A stretch of DNA of 64,000 bases from Muricomes intestini (GCF_004346165.1 NZ_SLZZ01000011.1:1-64000), one strand, 5' to 3'. Positions 16,782 through 24,217 are shown, counted from the stretch's first letter. Numbers and translations: made by a program. The notes: generated by a model not told the origin, from the letters alone.

Positions 16782-17558
16782 TTATCGCTGTCCTGTGAAA
16801 TTATGTATAATTTCGGTATCAATTAAATCAAGTTTTTCATTTGAAAGTTTTACATTGCTCAAAACATCATGATTTGTTTTTGGATCATATATTCTGATTT
16901 TACTTATCGTTCTAATCTGTGATACGAGTGCTATACTGCCGATTTTCATTTTCTGGACTTCTTTATGCATGCGTGTTAGTAATTCCGCTTCTTTAGCAGC
17001 ACCTACTGCCTTTTTTGTAATGTCTTCCATTTTGGCGATTGAAGAATCAATGCTATCTGGTTTCTGTTTTGCTATCTCTTCAAAATCAATGATGATATCA
17101 TCAATTTTTTTCTGCAAGGTCAATATTTTAGAATTTAAGTTTCTGAAAAGCTCATTACCTAAATATATATTTCCCTTGTGTAGATGATTCAAGTCAGTCT
17201 TTTGCTTTACCGATGTGAGAGGGACAATAGTGACAACGGGTGAATTTACTGAGTTGTTTCTGTCGACTACAACGCAGTAGTGAAGTCCACCTTCCTCGCT
17301 TCCAACATTATACCCCAGGTGAGCCTTAATAATTTCGCCCCGTTTATATCGCCTCAGGCTCAAAGGAGAGAATTGAGCTTCGAACTCTAAAAAGGTAATC
17401 CAATCTTCGAGCCAATAGCTGAGCTTGTCTGATTTACCTTGGTTTCCTCTGTCCCCTCTGTCCCCATCGGTAATCAAAGCTGTCATGTATCGATCTAATG
17501 ATTTTAATGCACTATCCTTATGCTTTATTAATTGCTCTTCGGATAAATTTCTCCCCAT
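16782..17558 (-). CDS. PemK/MazF-like protein with long N-terminal region
   Basis: A 258-residue protein. The N-terminal 65 residues are helical and include an unusual GDRGDRGNQGKSDK linker. The MazF/PemK-like barrel starts at RYKRGEIIKAHLG (about 69) and continues through HYCVVVDRNN, VVTIVPLTS and, after a roughly 70-residue helical insertion, the typical GSIALVSQIRTISKIRI strand pair. MazF-type proteins are mRNA endonucleases. No standard antitoxin is adjacent; the coiled-coil gene 74 bases upstream is the only candidate partner. It is in the lysogenic strand, so it is likely expressed in the prophage. Confidence 0.75.
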   Translation of the reverse strand: MGRNLSEEQLIKHKDSALKSLDRYMTALITDGDRGDRGNQGKSDKLSYWLEDWITFLEFEAQFSPLSLRRYKRGEIIKAHLGYNVGSEEGGLHYCVVVDRNNSVNSPVVTIVPLTSVKQKTDLNHLHKGNIYLGNELFRNLNSKILTLQKKIDDIIIDFEEIAKQKPDSIDSSIAKMEDITKKAVGAAKEAELLTRMHKEVQKMKIGSIALVSQIRTISKIRIYDPKTNHDVLSNVKLSNEKLDLIDTEIIHNFTGQR

Positions 17559-17573
17559 CTATATATGCCTCGT

Positions 17574-17594
17574 CTCTTTTTCTTTAGATTTATG
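17574..17594 (-). repeat. Shared leader element, copy 1
   Basis: On the minus strand ATAAATCTAAAGAAAAAGAG lies just before the PemK-like start. Near-identical copies precede the membrane protein (18341-18359) and the lipoprotein (19162-19183). Confidence 0.6.
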
Positions 17595-17632
17595 TTGTAC
17601 CCTTCGTCATAACACCGCTTATCACCTTGCCC

Positions 17633-17893
17633 TTATGCTGTTTTCTTCTTTAGTTCTTCAACATCTTTCTGAAGAGATTCTATCATTTTTAGAAGCAAGG
17701 TAGTGTTGTCATTTTCAAGCCGAGTAATTCTGTAATACTGATTTAATTCGTCAATATTCTTCTTGACTTCTGAAATCTGCTTTTCAAGGTATGACTGTGT
17801 TCTGCCGATTTCATCCAGCAGAAGATCTTCCGTCTTTTCGGCACGTGCGTCAATCAACTCGGCAATTGCCTGTAAATCTTTTTCGTCTAACAT
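17633..17893 (-). CDS. Small coiled-coil protein
   Basis: 86 residues, almost entirely helical with heptad-like Leu/Ile spacing and high charge; no membrane segment. AAAAGGAGGATGA lies before the ATG. It sits directly upstream of the PemK-like gene on the same strand, so an antitoxin role is possible, but no known antitoxin DNA-binding motif is seen. Short coiled-coil proteins of this kind recur beside lysogeny genes of Clostridial phages. Confidence 0.6.
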   Translation of the reverse strand: MLDEKDLQAIAELIDARAEKTEDLLLDEIGRTQSYLEKQISEVKKNIDELNQYYRITRLENDNTTLLLKMIESLQKDVEELKKKTA

Positions 17894-17974
17894 TTTGTCA
17901 TCCTCCTTTTACGTCCTTCTCAAACCCGAAAGGGTTAACGGTCCACTTCCGTTGGTGCAGGGGCAGTTTTTTAT

Positions 17975-18328
17975 TTATTGAACTTTCTTACCCTTAACAA
18001 GTGATATAATAGCAAGTATGACACATATCAGGCACCATGCGGCCCATATGTTTAGGTCTTTATAGCTTCCCGCCATTGTGAATCCAAACAAGGCACCAAG
18101 TCCAAACAATACTATGAGCGCAATGTTTCCGCCTTTGCTTCCCCTTCGAGAGGCAATAGACACAATCCCTCCGGCCAGTAACAATATCGCTACTATAACC
18201 CCAGCGGATCCACCAACTTCCCCGTTGGCCTCCAGTGAGTTAGATACGCCAGCAGCGCAGGACTGAAATGACACAAATACAAACATTACAATCGACAAGA
18301 TTCCTGATACCAATTTCCAAGTTTTCAT
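17975..18328 (-). CDS. Small multi-span membrane protein
   Basis: 117 residues with four hydrophobic segments (about 6-24, 41-58, 68-86, 92-110) joined by short loops, the second loop basic (SRRGSKGG). The first segment carries an SCAAG stretch that is not a clean lipobox, so a lipoprotein is unlikely. The shared leader element and GAGAGGAAC precede the start. It lies with a lipoprotein in the prophage-expressed block, where immunity or superinfection-exclusion genes are often found; the actual function is not recognised. Confidence 0.6.
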   Translation of the reverse strand: MKTWKLVSGILSIVMFVFVSFQSCAAGVSNSLEANGEVGGSAGVIVAILLLAGGIVSIASRRGSKGGNIALIVLFGLGALFGFTMAGSYKDLNIWAAWCLICVILAIISLVKGKKVQ

Positions 18329-18340
18329 TTTTTAGTTCCT

Positions 18341-18359
18341 CTCTTTTCTTTAGATTTAT
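18341..18359 (-). repeat. Shared leader element, copy 2
   Basis: ATAAATCTAAAGAAAAGAG on the minus strand, 12 bases before the membrane-protein start. Confidence 0.6.
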
Positions 18360-18424
18360 CATTTGATTTATATTAAACCTTTGGCGAAACATCTTTTTGT
18401 TCTGCTTTATCCGGAGAATGCTTT

Positions 18425-19150
18425 TTACTTCGCTTCTCCAACGGGTACAAGTTGCACGGAGGTGCCTGAAATTTCAAGAGTTGTCCCTTCTTCAAACACA
18501 GCATTGTTAAATTGTGTAACACTCACCCCATCACTTGGGTCGGTTCCTATAATTTCGTTTAATCCGCCATCATACATATTATCTGAACTGACGTTCCCAC
18601 TTGCTCCAGTACCAACTATATTATATGTTCCAGCTGGAAAGTCCGTACCCACAGTATAGTTCCCAGGTCCTAAATCAATTGCAGCAGCATCCGTAGCGGT
18701 TCTTGCTGTTATTCCTGACACTTGAGCATTTTCGGAAGTTGCGTGTAGTGTAACTGTTCCACCAAGAGACAATGTATCCCCGCTTGCTAATTTGAGTCCA
18801 GTAAAAGCATCAACGGAATACCCTTCTTCTGCAGGTGATCCCATTATCTCATTAAGTCCTCCAGTGTACATGTTTGATGAGGAAACATTTCCAGTTCCGC
18901 CAGTTGCTGTTAAATTGTATGTTCCGACGGGGATATCAATCCCTACGGCATAATTTCCTGCCGAAAGATCCACCTCATAATGTTCTTCAACAACTTTTGA
19001 TTCTTCTTCACTGGAAGCGTCCTTCAACACATCCTTTACTTTTGCTTTTGTATCATCCACAGAAGGGGTGTCCGCTCCTGAGCTTCCGCACCCTGCAAAT
19101 GATAGAGCTACCGTTGCAGTTAAAATAAGTGTTAAAATCTTCTTTCTCAT
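18425..19150 (-). CDS. Lipoprotein with two tandem beta-rich repeats
   Basis: 241 residues. Signal peptide with lipobox LSFAGC (Cys about 21), an acidic linker, then two repeats of about 75 residues. Repeat 1 begins GNYAVGIDIPVGTYNLTATG and repeat 2 GNYTVGTDFPAGTYNIVGTG; both continue GNVSS-NMY-GGLNEI and end in a LEISGT-like strand. It would be anchored outside the cell membrane. As a lysogenically expressed surface protein it is a candidate for blocking superinfection or altering the host surface; this is inference. The tandem repeat points to internal duplication. Confidence 0.75.
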   Translation of the reverse strand: MRKKILTLILTATVALSFAGCGSSGADTPSVDDTKAKVKDVLKDASSEEESKVVEEHYEVDLSAGNYAVGIDIPVGTYNLTATGGTGNVSSSNMYTGGLNEIMGSPAEEGYSVDAFTGLKLASGDTLSLGGTVTLHATSENAQVSGITARTATDAAAIDLGPGNYTVGTDFPAGTYNIVGTGASGNVSSDNMYDGGLNEIIGTDPSDGVSVTQFNNAVFEEGTTLEISGTSVQLVPVGEAK

Positions 19151-19161
19151 AGTTCCTTTAC

Positions 19162-19183
19162 CTCTTTTTCATTAGATTTATGT
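19162..19183 (-). repeat. Shared leader element, copy 3
   Basis: ACATAAATCTAATGAAAAAG and a following AG on the minus strand, 11 bases before the lipoprotein start; one mismatch to the other copies. Confidence 0.6.
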
Positions 19184-19202
19184 TATGCCTAAGCCTAACA
19201 TC

Positions 19203-19673
19203 TTAAATTAATTTTCCCACTGACAAACAGGGAATAAACATAATATAGTAATTATCCACTCTTGTTCCTAATCCATATTTACTGCGGTAACAGTCTACAC
19301 AGTCCTGTAAATATTCTTCGGTGACTTCCAGGTATTCCGCCGTTTCGGTACGCCCCCGACAACCGTGCTCAAAAGCATCAATAAGACCACGCAATCCTAT
19401 CATCTGATTATATCCTCTGATTCGGGCCTGCCATTCTTGCTTTTCATCAGCAAGGTTGGAGATATATACAATATTTCCGATACCTGTATGGTGGTGCCCC
19501 AGTTCCTCTGCTAGTACACATGCCTTTTCAACAGATGTTTCTATATCTTGCCTGATTGCGATTCTACGCCCCTTTATTCGTCCATTGCTGGATTCTAGCG
19601 GCTTTTCTTTTACCATCAGTCCTTCATTGTGTGCTTCGTCTATAAGTGCTTCATATTTGGTCGTAATCAACAC
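19203..19673 (-). CDS. ImmA/IrrE-like protein
   Basis: 156 residues of the COG2856 family. ImmA-type metallopeptidases cleave the phage repressor during induction, and this gene lies 15 bases after the repressor as usual. The active-site region reads LAEELGHHHTG: the first His of the HExxH motif is replaced by Glu, while the Glu-Leu-Gly-His core is kept. The family has other members with this change, so activity is uncertain but not excluded. The C-terminal half is helical, ending in a hydrophobic FIPCLSVGKLI tail. Confidence 0.8.
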   Translation of the reverse strand: MLITTKYEALIDEAHNEGLMVKEKPLESSNGRIKGRRIAIRQDIETSVEKACVLAEELGHHHTGIGNIVYISNLADEKQEWQARIRGYNQMIGLRGLIDAFEHGCRGRTETAEYLEVTEEYLQDCVDCYRSKYGLGTRVDNYYIMFIPCLSVGKLI

Positions 19674-19688
19674 CCCCGTCCTCAGATT

Positions 19689-20177
19689 TTAAAAATCGTC
19701 ATCGTCCATGATATCATCATCATGTTTTCGCATTTCATCAGTTACCTCTATATCAGTACGCTCATGAGCGGCAGCAACTTCCAAGTCATTATCCATTTTT
19801 TGAACTGAAAGTAATTTCTTTGTATAATTGTCAACTTTGTCCATGTTTGAATCATTTAACTGTATAAAGTCTTTAAAGTGGTTCACTTCCTTGTCGCTGA
19901 ACCCCGAATAAAGAGCGCCAATGGCATTTGCCCGTGTGGCTCGCAAAGATTCCTCTGCCCATTCCTTTTCACTTTCATTTTCCCAGCCCATTAAACGAGC
20001 GGGGCTTGTGTTTAAGGCCTTTGCTAAAACAGACATTAAAGTAATAGGAAAGTTCTCAATTTCATTGCTTTCATACCTGTAAACTGTGGCTCGGTTCTTC
20101 CCTAGTCTTTCGGCTAATTCATCAACGCTCAATCCTAACTCCAGTCGCCTTTGCTTTATTCTATCTCCAATTGTCAT
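19689..20177 (-). CDS. CI-like phage repressor (XRE family)
   Basis: 162 residues. The N-terminal helix-turn-helix (about residues 4-60) reads IGDRIKQRRLELGLSVDELA, then GKNRATVYRYES. The C-terminal part is helical and acidic, without a LexA-type peptidase, so induction probably acts through the adjacent ImmA-like protein. It is divergent from the Cro-like gene, with palindromes of the form TTCGCAT-N3-ATGCGAA between them. Its own -10, TATAAT on the minus strand, lies at 20204-20209. Confidence 0.9.
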   Translation of the reverse strand: MTIGDRIKQRRLELGLSVDELAERLGKNRATVYRYESNEIENFPITLMSVLAKALNTSPARLMGWENESEKEWAEESLRATRANAIGALYSGFSDKEVNHFKDFIQLNDSNMDKVDNYTKKLLSVQKMDNDLEVAAAHERTDIEVTDEMRKHDDDIMDDDDF

Positions 20178-20203
20178 GCCGATAACCGCCTTTCTAAGAT
20201 ACC

Positions 20204-20319
20204 ATTATAATAACACACTGTTCGCATATTTGCAACAAAAAAATTGCGCAACATGCGAAAAATGTATTGACTTTTGAAACGTCATAGGCTATCATGTACT
20301 TAGTCGCATAGCATGCGAA
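20204..20319. promoter_or_regulatory. Lysogeny switch: divergent promoters and operators
   Basis: Rightward promoter TTGACT-17-TATCAT (20267-20295). Operator-like palindromes: 20303-20319 (GTCGCAT-AGC-ATGCGAA, covering the expected start site), 20243-20259 (right half exact, left half degenerate, upstream of the -35) and a weaker TTCGCAT half at 20221 overlapping the repressor promoter region. A further site at 20553-20569 lies at the end of the Cro-like gene. Consensus half-site: TTCGCAT. Confidence 0.78.
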
Positions 20320-20342
20320 TACGGTGAAAGGAGGGAAAAATA

Positions 20343-20561
20343 TTGGTCAACATCAATAGGCTTCGTGGAAAAATGGTAGAAAACGGAATTACTGTAGATG
20401 AATTGGCAGAGATAATGGGAATAGATAGGGCCACCCTATATAGAAGACTTAACTCTCAGGGAAAAGAATTTTCCATTAAAGAGGCAGACACCATTGTCAA
20501 AGCATTGAAGCTAGGCAAGGAAGAGGCAAGCAATATTTTTTTTAGTCAATTTGTCGCATGA
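20343..20561 (+). CDS. Cro-like XRE regulator
   Basis: 72 residues, essentially one helix-turn-helix (GITVDELAEIMGIDRATLYR). The start is TTG, chosen because AAAGGAGGG lies 6 bases upstream and no ATG with a site exists. First gene of the rightward early operon; probably competes with the CI-like protein for the palindromic operators. Confidence 0.8.
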   Translation: MVNINRLRGKMVENGITVDELAEIMGIDRATLYRRLNSQGKEFSIKEADTIVKALKLGKEEASNIFFSQFVA

Positions 20562-20569
20562 TATGCGAA
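20553..20569. promoter_or_regulatory. Operator-like palindrome at the end of the Cro-like gene
   Basis: GTCGCAT-GAT-ATGCGAA, the same 7-3-7 layout as the site at 20303-20319. It overlaps the stop codon of the Cro-like gene and may allow looping or act as an internal block. Confidence 0.7.
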
Positions 20570-20599
20570 ACAATCAGAGAAAGGGAGGAGGTGTGAGAA

Positions 20600-20698
20600 A
20601 TGAATGCAATGCAAATAGCCACCGTCGTGGTAAATATCGCAACAGTGGTAGTCATCATATGTCTAATCTGGTATATCAGAAAACATAGTGACGAATGA
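20600..20698 (+). CDS. 32-residue membrane microprotein
   Basis: ATG behind GGGAGGAGG with a good spacing opens a 32-codon frame: nearly the whole chain is one hydrophobic helix (VVVNIATVVVIICLIWY) followed by a basic-acidic tail. Its last 36 bases overlap the end of the convergent 161-residue membrane protein gene. Function unknown; the strong ribosome site supports translation. Confidence 0.55.
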   Translation: MNAMQIATVVVNIATVVVIICLIWYIRKHSDE

Positions 20699-21148
20699 CT
20701 TTGATTTTCGAAAGAGCCTGATGTGCTCCAGACAAGTTACTTTAATTGTCATGGTTCTGTATACAGAATCGAAGTAATACCCCAGATCCAGAGAATTATA
20801 GGGCTGAATCACCTGAGGGGAATCTAAAGGTTCTGCGTATTTATAGTCTGGGATTATGTACATGGGAATTTGTGTGGGCTCGTGAGTGAGCAGTGGAGAT
20901 ATATCTTCTCCTTTACTGTTTAAAAAGGCAATGTCAGCCACTGTTATTGAAACTGGCGAAGTATTGTGAATCGTAAACCATGCAATTGGCGGATCCATCT
21001 CATCAGAATGAAAGACGCCGCTGCCGATTACGATTTTACGGCGATTGAACCGATGGGTGTAATAAATGCTATATAATGCCAAAAGTAATGCCAGAAGGGC
21101 GATAACGAGGTTCAGAAAATCAAAATTAGTCAACAAATTTTTAAACAT
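20663..21148 (-). CDS. Membrane-anchored phage protein
   Basis: 161 residues: one N-terminal membrane helix (about 12-30), a basic RFNRRK stop-transfer stretch, then a beta-rich domain with PIAWFTIHNTSPVSITV and QVIQPYNSLDLGYYF. The topology puts this domain in the cytosol. AAAAAGGAGTGGG precedes the start. It is a minus-strand gene inside the rightward early operon, a layout typical of lysogenic accessory genes. The function is not recognised. Confidence 0.65.
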   Translation of the reverse strand: MFKNLLTNFDFLNLVIALLALLLALYSIYYTHRFNRRKIVIGSGVFHSDEMDPPIAWFTIHNTSPVSITVADIAFLNSKGEDISPLLTHEPTQIPMYIIPDYKYAEPLDSPQVIQPYNSLDLGYYFDSVYRTMTIKVTCLEHIRLFRKSKSFVTMFSDIPD

Positions 21149-21219
21149 AACATCCCACTCCTTTTTACTGAATTATAGCAGAAATGGAGTTAATAGGGAA
21201 GAAAAAGAGGAGGTGTGAC

Positions 21220-21468
21220 ATGCCAAAATTATCAATGAGCAAAGATGAAGAGATGAACCGCATCATTCGGGGCAGTATCAAGAATGCACAAGAGCTTCAG
21301 GGAATGACTGTCGGCAAACTTGCAAAGTTAACGGGAATCCCTGTAAGCACATTGTACTATAAGATGCGGAATCCGACCGAATTTAACATCGGGGATCTGC
21401 GGACAATCTTTAAAGTGCTGCGGTACAGGGATGAAGAGAAGGAGAGGCTGGCAAGGGAAGCTATTTGA
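21220..21468 (+). CDS. Small HTH protein
   Basis: 82 residues with a Cro/C1-like helix-turn-helix (MTVGKLAKLTGIPVSTLYYK). The start is chosen for AGAGGAGG 6 bases upstream of ATG; an upstream in-frame ATG at 21184 is less likely. Possible early regulator or excisionase-like factor. Confidence 0.7.
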   Translation: MPKLSMSKDEEMNRIIRGSIKNAQELQGMTVGKLAKLTGIPVSTLYYKMRNPTEFNIGDLRTIFKVLRYRDEEKERLAREAI

Positions 21469-21482
21469 GAGGAGGACAAGCC

Positions 21483-21653
21483 ATGTTGACACGAAAAGAA
21501 CTTGATGCCGCTGCAGAAAAGATAGCAGAGCAACTGAAGGTAAATGATCCAGAGTTTTTGAAACGTCATGAGGAAATTATGTCGGACATTGAAAAAGCAA
21601 GGGAGGGGTTAGGTGAGAGCAAGAGACAGACCGAAGCCGGCCCTGACCTGTAG
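21483..21653 (+). CDS. Small acidic helical protein
   Basis: 56 residues, charged and helical (AAAEKIAEQLKVNDPEFLKR). GAGAGGAGG precedes the ATG. The start lies 14 bases after the previous stop and its end overlaps the next gene by 41 bases. Function unknown. Confidence 0.55.
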   Translation: MLTRKELDAAAEKIAEQLKVNDPEFLKRHEEIMSDIEKAREGLGESKRQTEAGPDL

Positions 21654-21819
21654 GCAGTGTAAGTTTTACAATCGGTGTATGGAAAGCAGCAGATTGTATC
21701 CCTGCCAAGAGTTTCAACCCCGAAAAGAGGACATGTCTCCTATAGACTGGATGGTGATCGGGGCGTTGATTATCGGGATATATGCCGGGATGATTTTAAG
21801 CTACATAGCGCTGGCGTGA
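21613..21819 (+). CDS. Small Cys-motif membrane protein
   Basis: 68 residues starting with GTG behind GGGAGGGG. A CRQCKFYNRC cluster and one more Cys suggest a zinc knuckle; a C-terminal hydrophobic helix follows (about 44-65). This Cys cluster plus membrane helix layout is seen in small early genes of Clostridial phages. Function unknown. Confidence 0.55.
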   Translation: MRARDRPKPALTCRQCKFYNRCMESSRLYPCQEFQPRKEDMSPIDWMVIGALIIGIYAGMILSYIALA

Positions 21820-21834
21820 AAGGAGGCGGCAAGA

Positions 21835-22017
21835 ATGGTAGGAAAGTGGAAAGTACAATCAAATCCAGTTGGTGGCAATATGATGTATGCCGTATACAGA
21901 TTAAGAGATGTGGATGCAGTAGACCACTCCGGCAACAGGGAATACGCTTCGGGTTATATTGAAGATAAGGACACAGCCCTCACGATTGCGGAAGGGCTAA
22001 ACAGGAAAACAGAATAA
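21835..22017 (+). CDS. Small hypothetical phage protein
   Basis: 60 residues, beta-rich (KWKVQSNPVGGNMMYAVYRL) then an acidic helix ending in IAEGLNRK. AAAGGAGGC precedes the ATG. This small early-phage type is frequent, without a known role. Confidence 0.55.
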   Translation: MVGKWKVQSNPVGGNMMYAVYRLRDVDAVDHSGNREYASGYIEDKDTALTIAEGLNRKTE

Positions 22018-22018
22018 A

Positions 22019-22061
22019 AAAGAGCGCTTACATATGCCCTGACCGGGGCGTAAGCACTCTG
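22019..22061 (+). other. Stem-loop in the early operon
   Basis: AGAG, GCTTAC and GCCC pair with GGGC, GTAAGC and CTCT around a TGACCG loop. No T-run follows. It lies between two early genes and may be an RNA-processing or stability signal. Confidence 0.5.
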
Positions 22062-22106
22062 GTATCAATTCAACTACATTGTAGAACACAAGGAGAAAAT
22101 AGTCAA

Positions 22107-22310
22107 ATGGAAGATAAACAAAAAATATGCGACCTGCTTCTGCCGGCACTGCAGGCAACCAGGGGATTATCTGATGTAGTCAAGTTGGAATATGACGGTG
22201 CGCAGGAAATTGTTACAGCTACATTTGAAAACGGTTACCAGAAGACAGCTAATGTAGCTATGGATTCAGGCACAGCCATGATCAGGGATGTTATCTATCA
22301 GATCCGTTAG
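22107..22310 (+). CDS. Small hypothetical phage protein
   Basis: 67 residues with a helical N-terminal half and a beta-hairpin (LEYDGAQEIVTATFENGYQK). The distance to the preceding AAGGAG is 11 bases. Function unknown; its neighbours suggest the early DNA-metabolism operon. Confidence 0.55.
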   Translation: MEDKQKICDLLLPALQATRGLSDVVKLEYDGAQEIVTATFENGYQKTANVAMDSGTAMIRDVIYQIR

Positions 22311-22323
22311 GAAAGGAGACTAA

Positions 22324-22554
22324 ATGCCAGATAATTACGAAATTAAGAAGAACATCATCTCCTTGCAGAAAGTGAAGGATACGGATGTCTACCATATGGA
22401 ACTGAATGTAATCAGCTGGTTTCATAAACCAGACAAGCTGGACATCCGGGGGTGGTCAGATGATCACACAAAAATGACAAAAGGAATCAGCCTCACAGAG
22501 GATGAATTCATAAAAATCGCCCATGCAGGGCTTGAAAAAATAGGAGGTAGGTAA
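22324..22554 (+). CDS. PC4/YdbC-like ssDNA-binding protein
   Basis: 76 residues resembling the YdbC/PC4 family, compact single-stranded DNA binders. The key match is the strand-turn-helix segment DIRGWSDDHTKMTKGISLTE followed by DEFIKI, as in YdbC proteins (DIR-W... KGISLT-EE). AGGAAAGGAG precedes the ATG. It sits at the head of the replication gene cluster, suiting a role in phage DNA replication or transcription. Confidence 0.7.
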   Translation: MPDNYEIKKNIISLQKVKDTDVYHMELNVISWFHKPDKLDIRGWSDDHTKMTKGISLTEDEFIKIAHAGLEKIGGR

Positions 22555-22556
22555 GT

Positions 22557-22991
22557 ATGTCACAGATAAACATCACATTTAAGGATTTTGCAGAAATGAA
22601 GGAATTCGCAAGGGAATTACTGAAAGGAGAAAATGCAGCACCCGTACAGGCAACTCCTGTAACAGCTACCACAGCTACGGCTTACGGCCAGCAGATTGCA
22701 GAGCATTTCCCAGAGGCAAACAAGAGCCAGGTGCAGCAGACGGCTCCCGCGGCACAGCAGGTACCAACAGCGCCACAACAGTCAGCCCCAGCAGTACAAC
22801 AGCCAGAAGAGGAGACACCTGTAAAAAAGTCCTACACATTAGTGGAGGTAAGGTCAACCCTTGCGGCGTTGAACAAGGCAGGAAAAAAAGACCGGGTTCA
22901 GGAACTGATCAATAGCTTTGGGGCGGAAAAGCTGTCCCAGATAGGTGAGGAACATTACACAGAGTTGATGCAGAAAGCAGGTGAGCTTTAA
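22557..22991 (+). CDS. Phage protein with Pro/Gln-rich linker
   Basis: 144 residues: a short N-terminal helical part (FKDFAEMKEFARELL), a long Ala/Pro/Gln/Thr linker (about 30-95) and a C-terminal helical domain (VRSTLAALNKAGKKDRVQEL) seen in proteins next to phage recombination genes. Its stop overlaps the next start by one base, so the two are coupled. Possible partner of the DUF2800 protein; function unknown. Confidence 0.6.
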   Translation: MSQINITFKDFAEMKEFARELLKGENAAPVQATPVTATTATAYGQQIAEHFPEANKSQVQQTAPAAQQVPTAPQQSAPAVQQPEEETPVKKSYTLVEVRSTLAALNKAGKKDRVQELINSFGAEKLSQIGEEHYTELMQKAGEL

Positions 22992-24217
22992 TGCCGGACG
23001 TACACGCAAAGTTAAGCGCCAGCGGGGCAAAGCGGTGGATGAGCTGTCCGCCCTCCGCCGAACTGGAATCGCAGTTCCCAGATAAGTCAAGCGAATACGC
23101 AGAGGAAGGCACCTTTGCCCACAGCCTGGCGGAACTGATCTTACGCTATAACAATAAGGAACTGACAAAGAAGACATTTACCACCAGATTAAACAGGCTG
23201 AAAAAGGATCATTATTACAGCCCGGAATTACAGGAATACATAGAGGACTATGCAAACCTCGTATGGGAACAGGTCAATGAAGCAAAGGTTTCCTGCCCTG
23301 ATGCGCAGGCACTCTTTGAACAGAGGCTGGACTTTTCCGAATATGTGCCTAAAGGGTTTGGCACCGGTGATGTGGTTATCATTGCGGATGATCTGGTGCA
23401 GGTGATTGACCTGAAGTATGGAAAGGGTGTAGGCGTATCCGCAGAAGGAAACCCACAGCTTAGATTATACGGGTTAGGGGCCTACCTGGAGCATTCCATG
23501 CTGTACGATATCCAGAGAGTGAAAATGACCATTATTCAACCCCGGCTGGATAATATCTCCACAGAAGAACTGACAGTGGAGGAACTGCTTACCTGGGCGG
23601 AGACAGAAGTAAAGCCGAAGGCGGAGCTTGCGATGAAAGGTGAAGGAGAATTCTGTACCGGGGATCACTGCCGTTTCTGTAAAGCCTTTGCAGTGTGCCG
23701 GGTCCAGAAGGACCGACAGATGGAGCTCATGAAATATGAGTTTGCGGAGGGAGACCTTTTAGAGGATTCTGAGATTGGAGATATTCTTTCTAAGCTGGAT
23801 CCACTGGTGAAGTGGGCGGAAGCAATCAAAGCGTATGCTTTTGATCAGGCCCTGTCCCATGGTGTGCATTATGACGGTTGGAAATTGGTAGAAGGCAGGA
23901 GCAACCGGAAGTATGCAGATGAGAAGCAGGCTGCCACTGTCCTGGAAGAAGCCGGCTATCAGGATATTTATAAGCTTAAAGGATTTACAGACATGGAAAA
24001 ACTTGTGGGTAAAAAGAGATTTGCAGAACTCCTGTCTGATCTGATCATAAAACCTGAGGGCAAACCCGTACTTGTTTCGGAGAAGGACAAGCGTCCAGAG
24101 CTCAACAAAGCAGAGCAGGTCAAAGATGAATTCAGTGATGACGATTATGACTGTGCTCGGGAAATGAGAGAGTACAAACAGGCACATGATGGAAGTCTGG
24201 GAGGGCCGTCTTATTAG
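22991..24217 (+). CDS. DUF2800 putative nuclease (PD-(D/E)XK type)
   Basis: 408 residues. The N-terminus HAKLSASGAKRWMSCPPS is the usual DUF2800 opening. A catalytic core follows: GTFAH with His, then VVIIADDLVQVIDLKYGKG, which carries the D...D-x-K nuclease triad, and a Cys cluster CTGDHCRFCKAFAVC, the type that holds an iron-sulfur cluster in AddB/Cas4-like nucleases. The natural role is recombination or end processing of phage DNA. It is followed by a DUF2815 protein, the standard pair in this phage group. Confidence 0.85.
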   Translation: MPDVHAKLSASGAKRWMSCPPSAELESQFPDKSSEYAEEGTFAHSLAELILRYNNKELTKKTFTTRLNRLKKDHYYSPELQEYIEDYANLVWEQVNEAKVSCPDAQALFEQRLDFSEYVPKGFGTGDVVIIADDLVQVIDLKYGKGVGVSAEGNPQLRLYGLGAYLEHSMLYDIQRVKMTIIQPRLDNISTEELTVEELLTWAETEVKPKAELAMKGEGEFCTGDHCRFCKAFAVCRVQKDRQMELMKYEFAEGDLLEDSEIGDILSKLDPLVKWAEAIKAYAFDQALSHGVHYDGWKLVEGRSNRKYADEKQAATVLEEAGYQDIYKLKGFTDMEKLVGKKRFAELLSDLIIKPEGKPVLVSEKDKRPELNKAEQVKDEFSDDDYDCAREMREYKQAHDGSLGGPSY

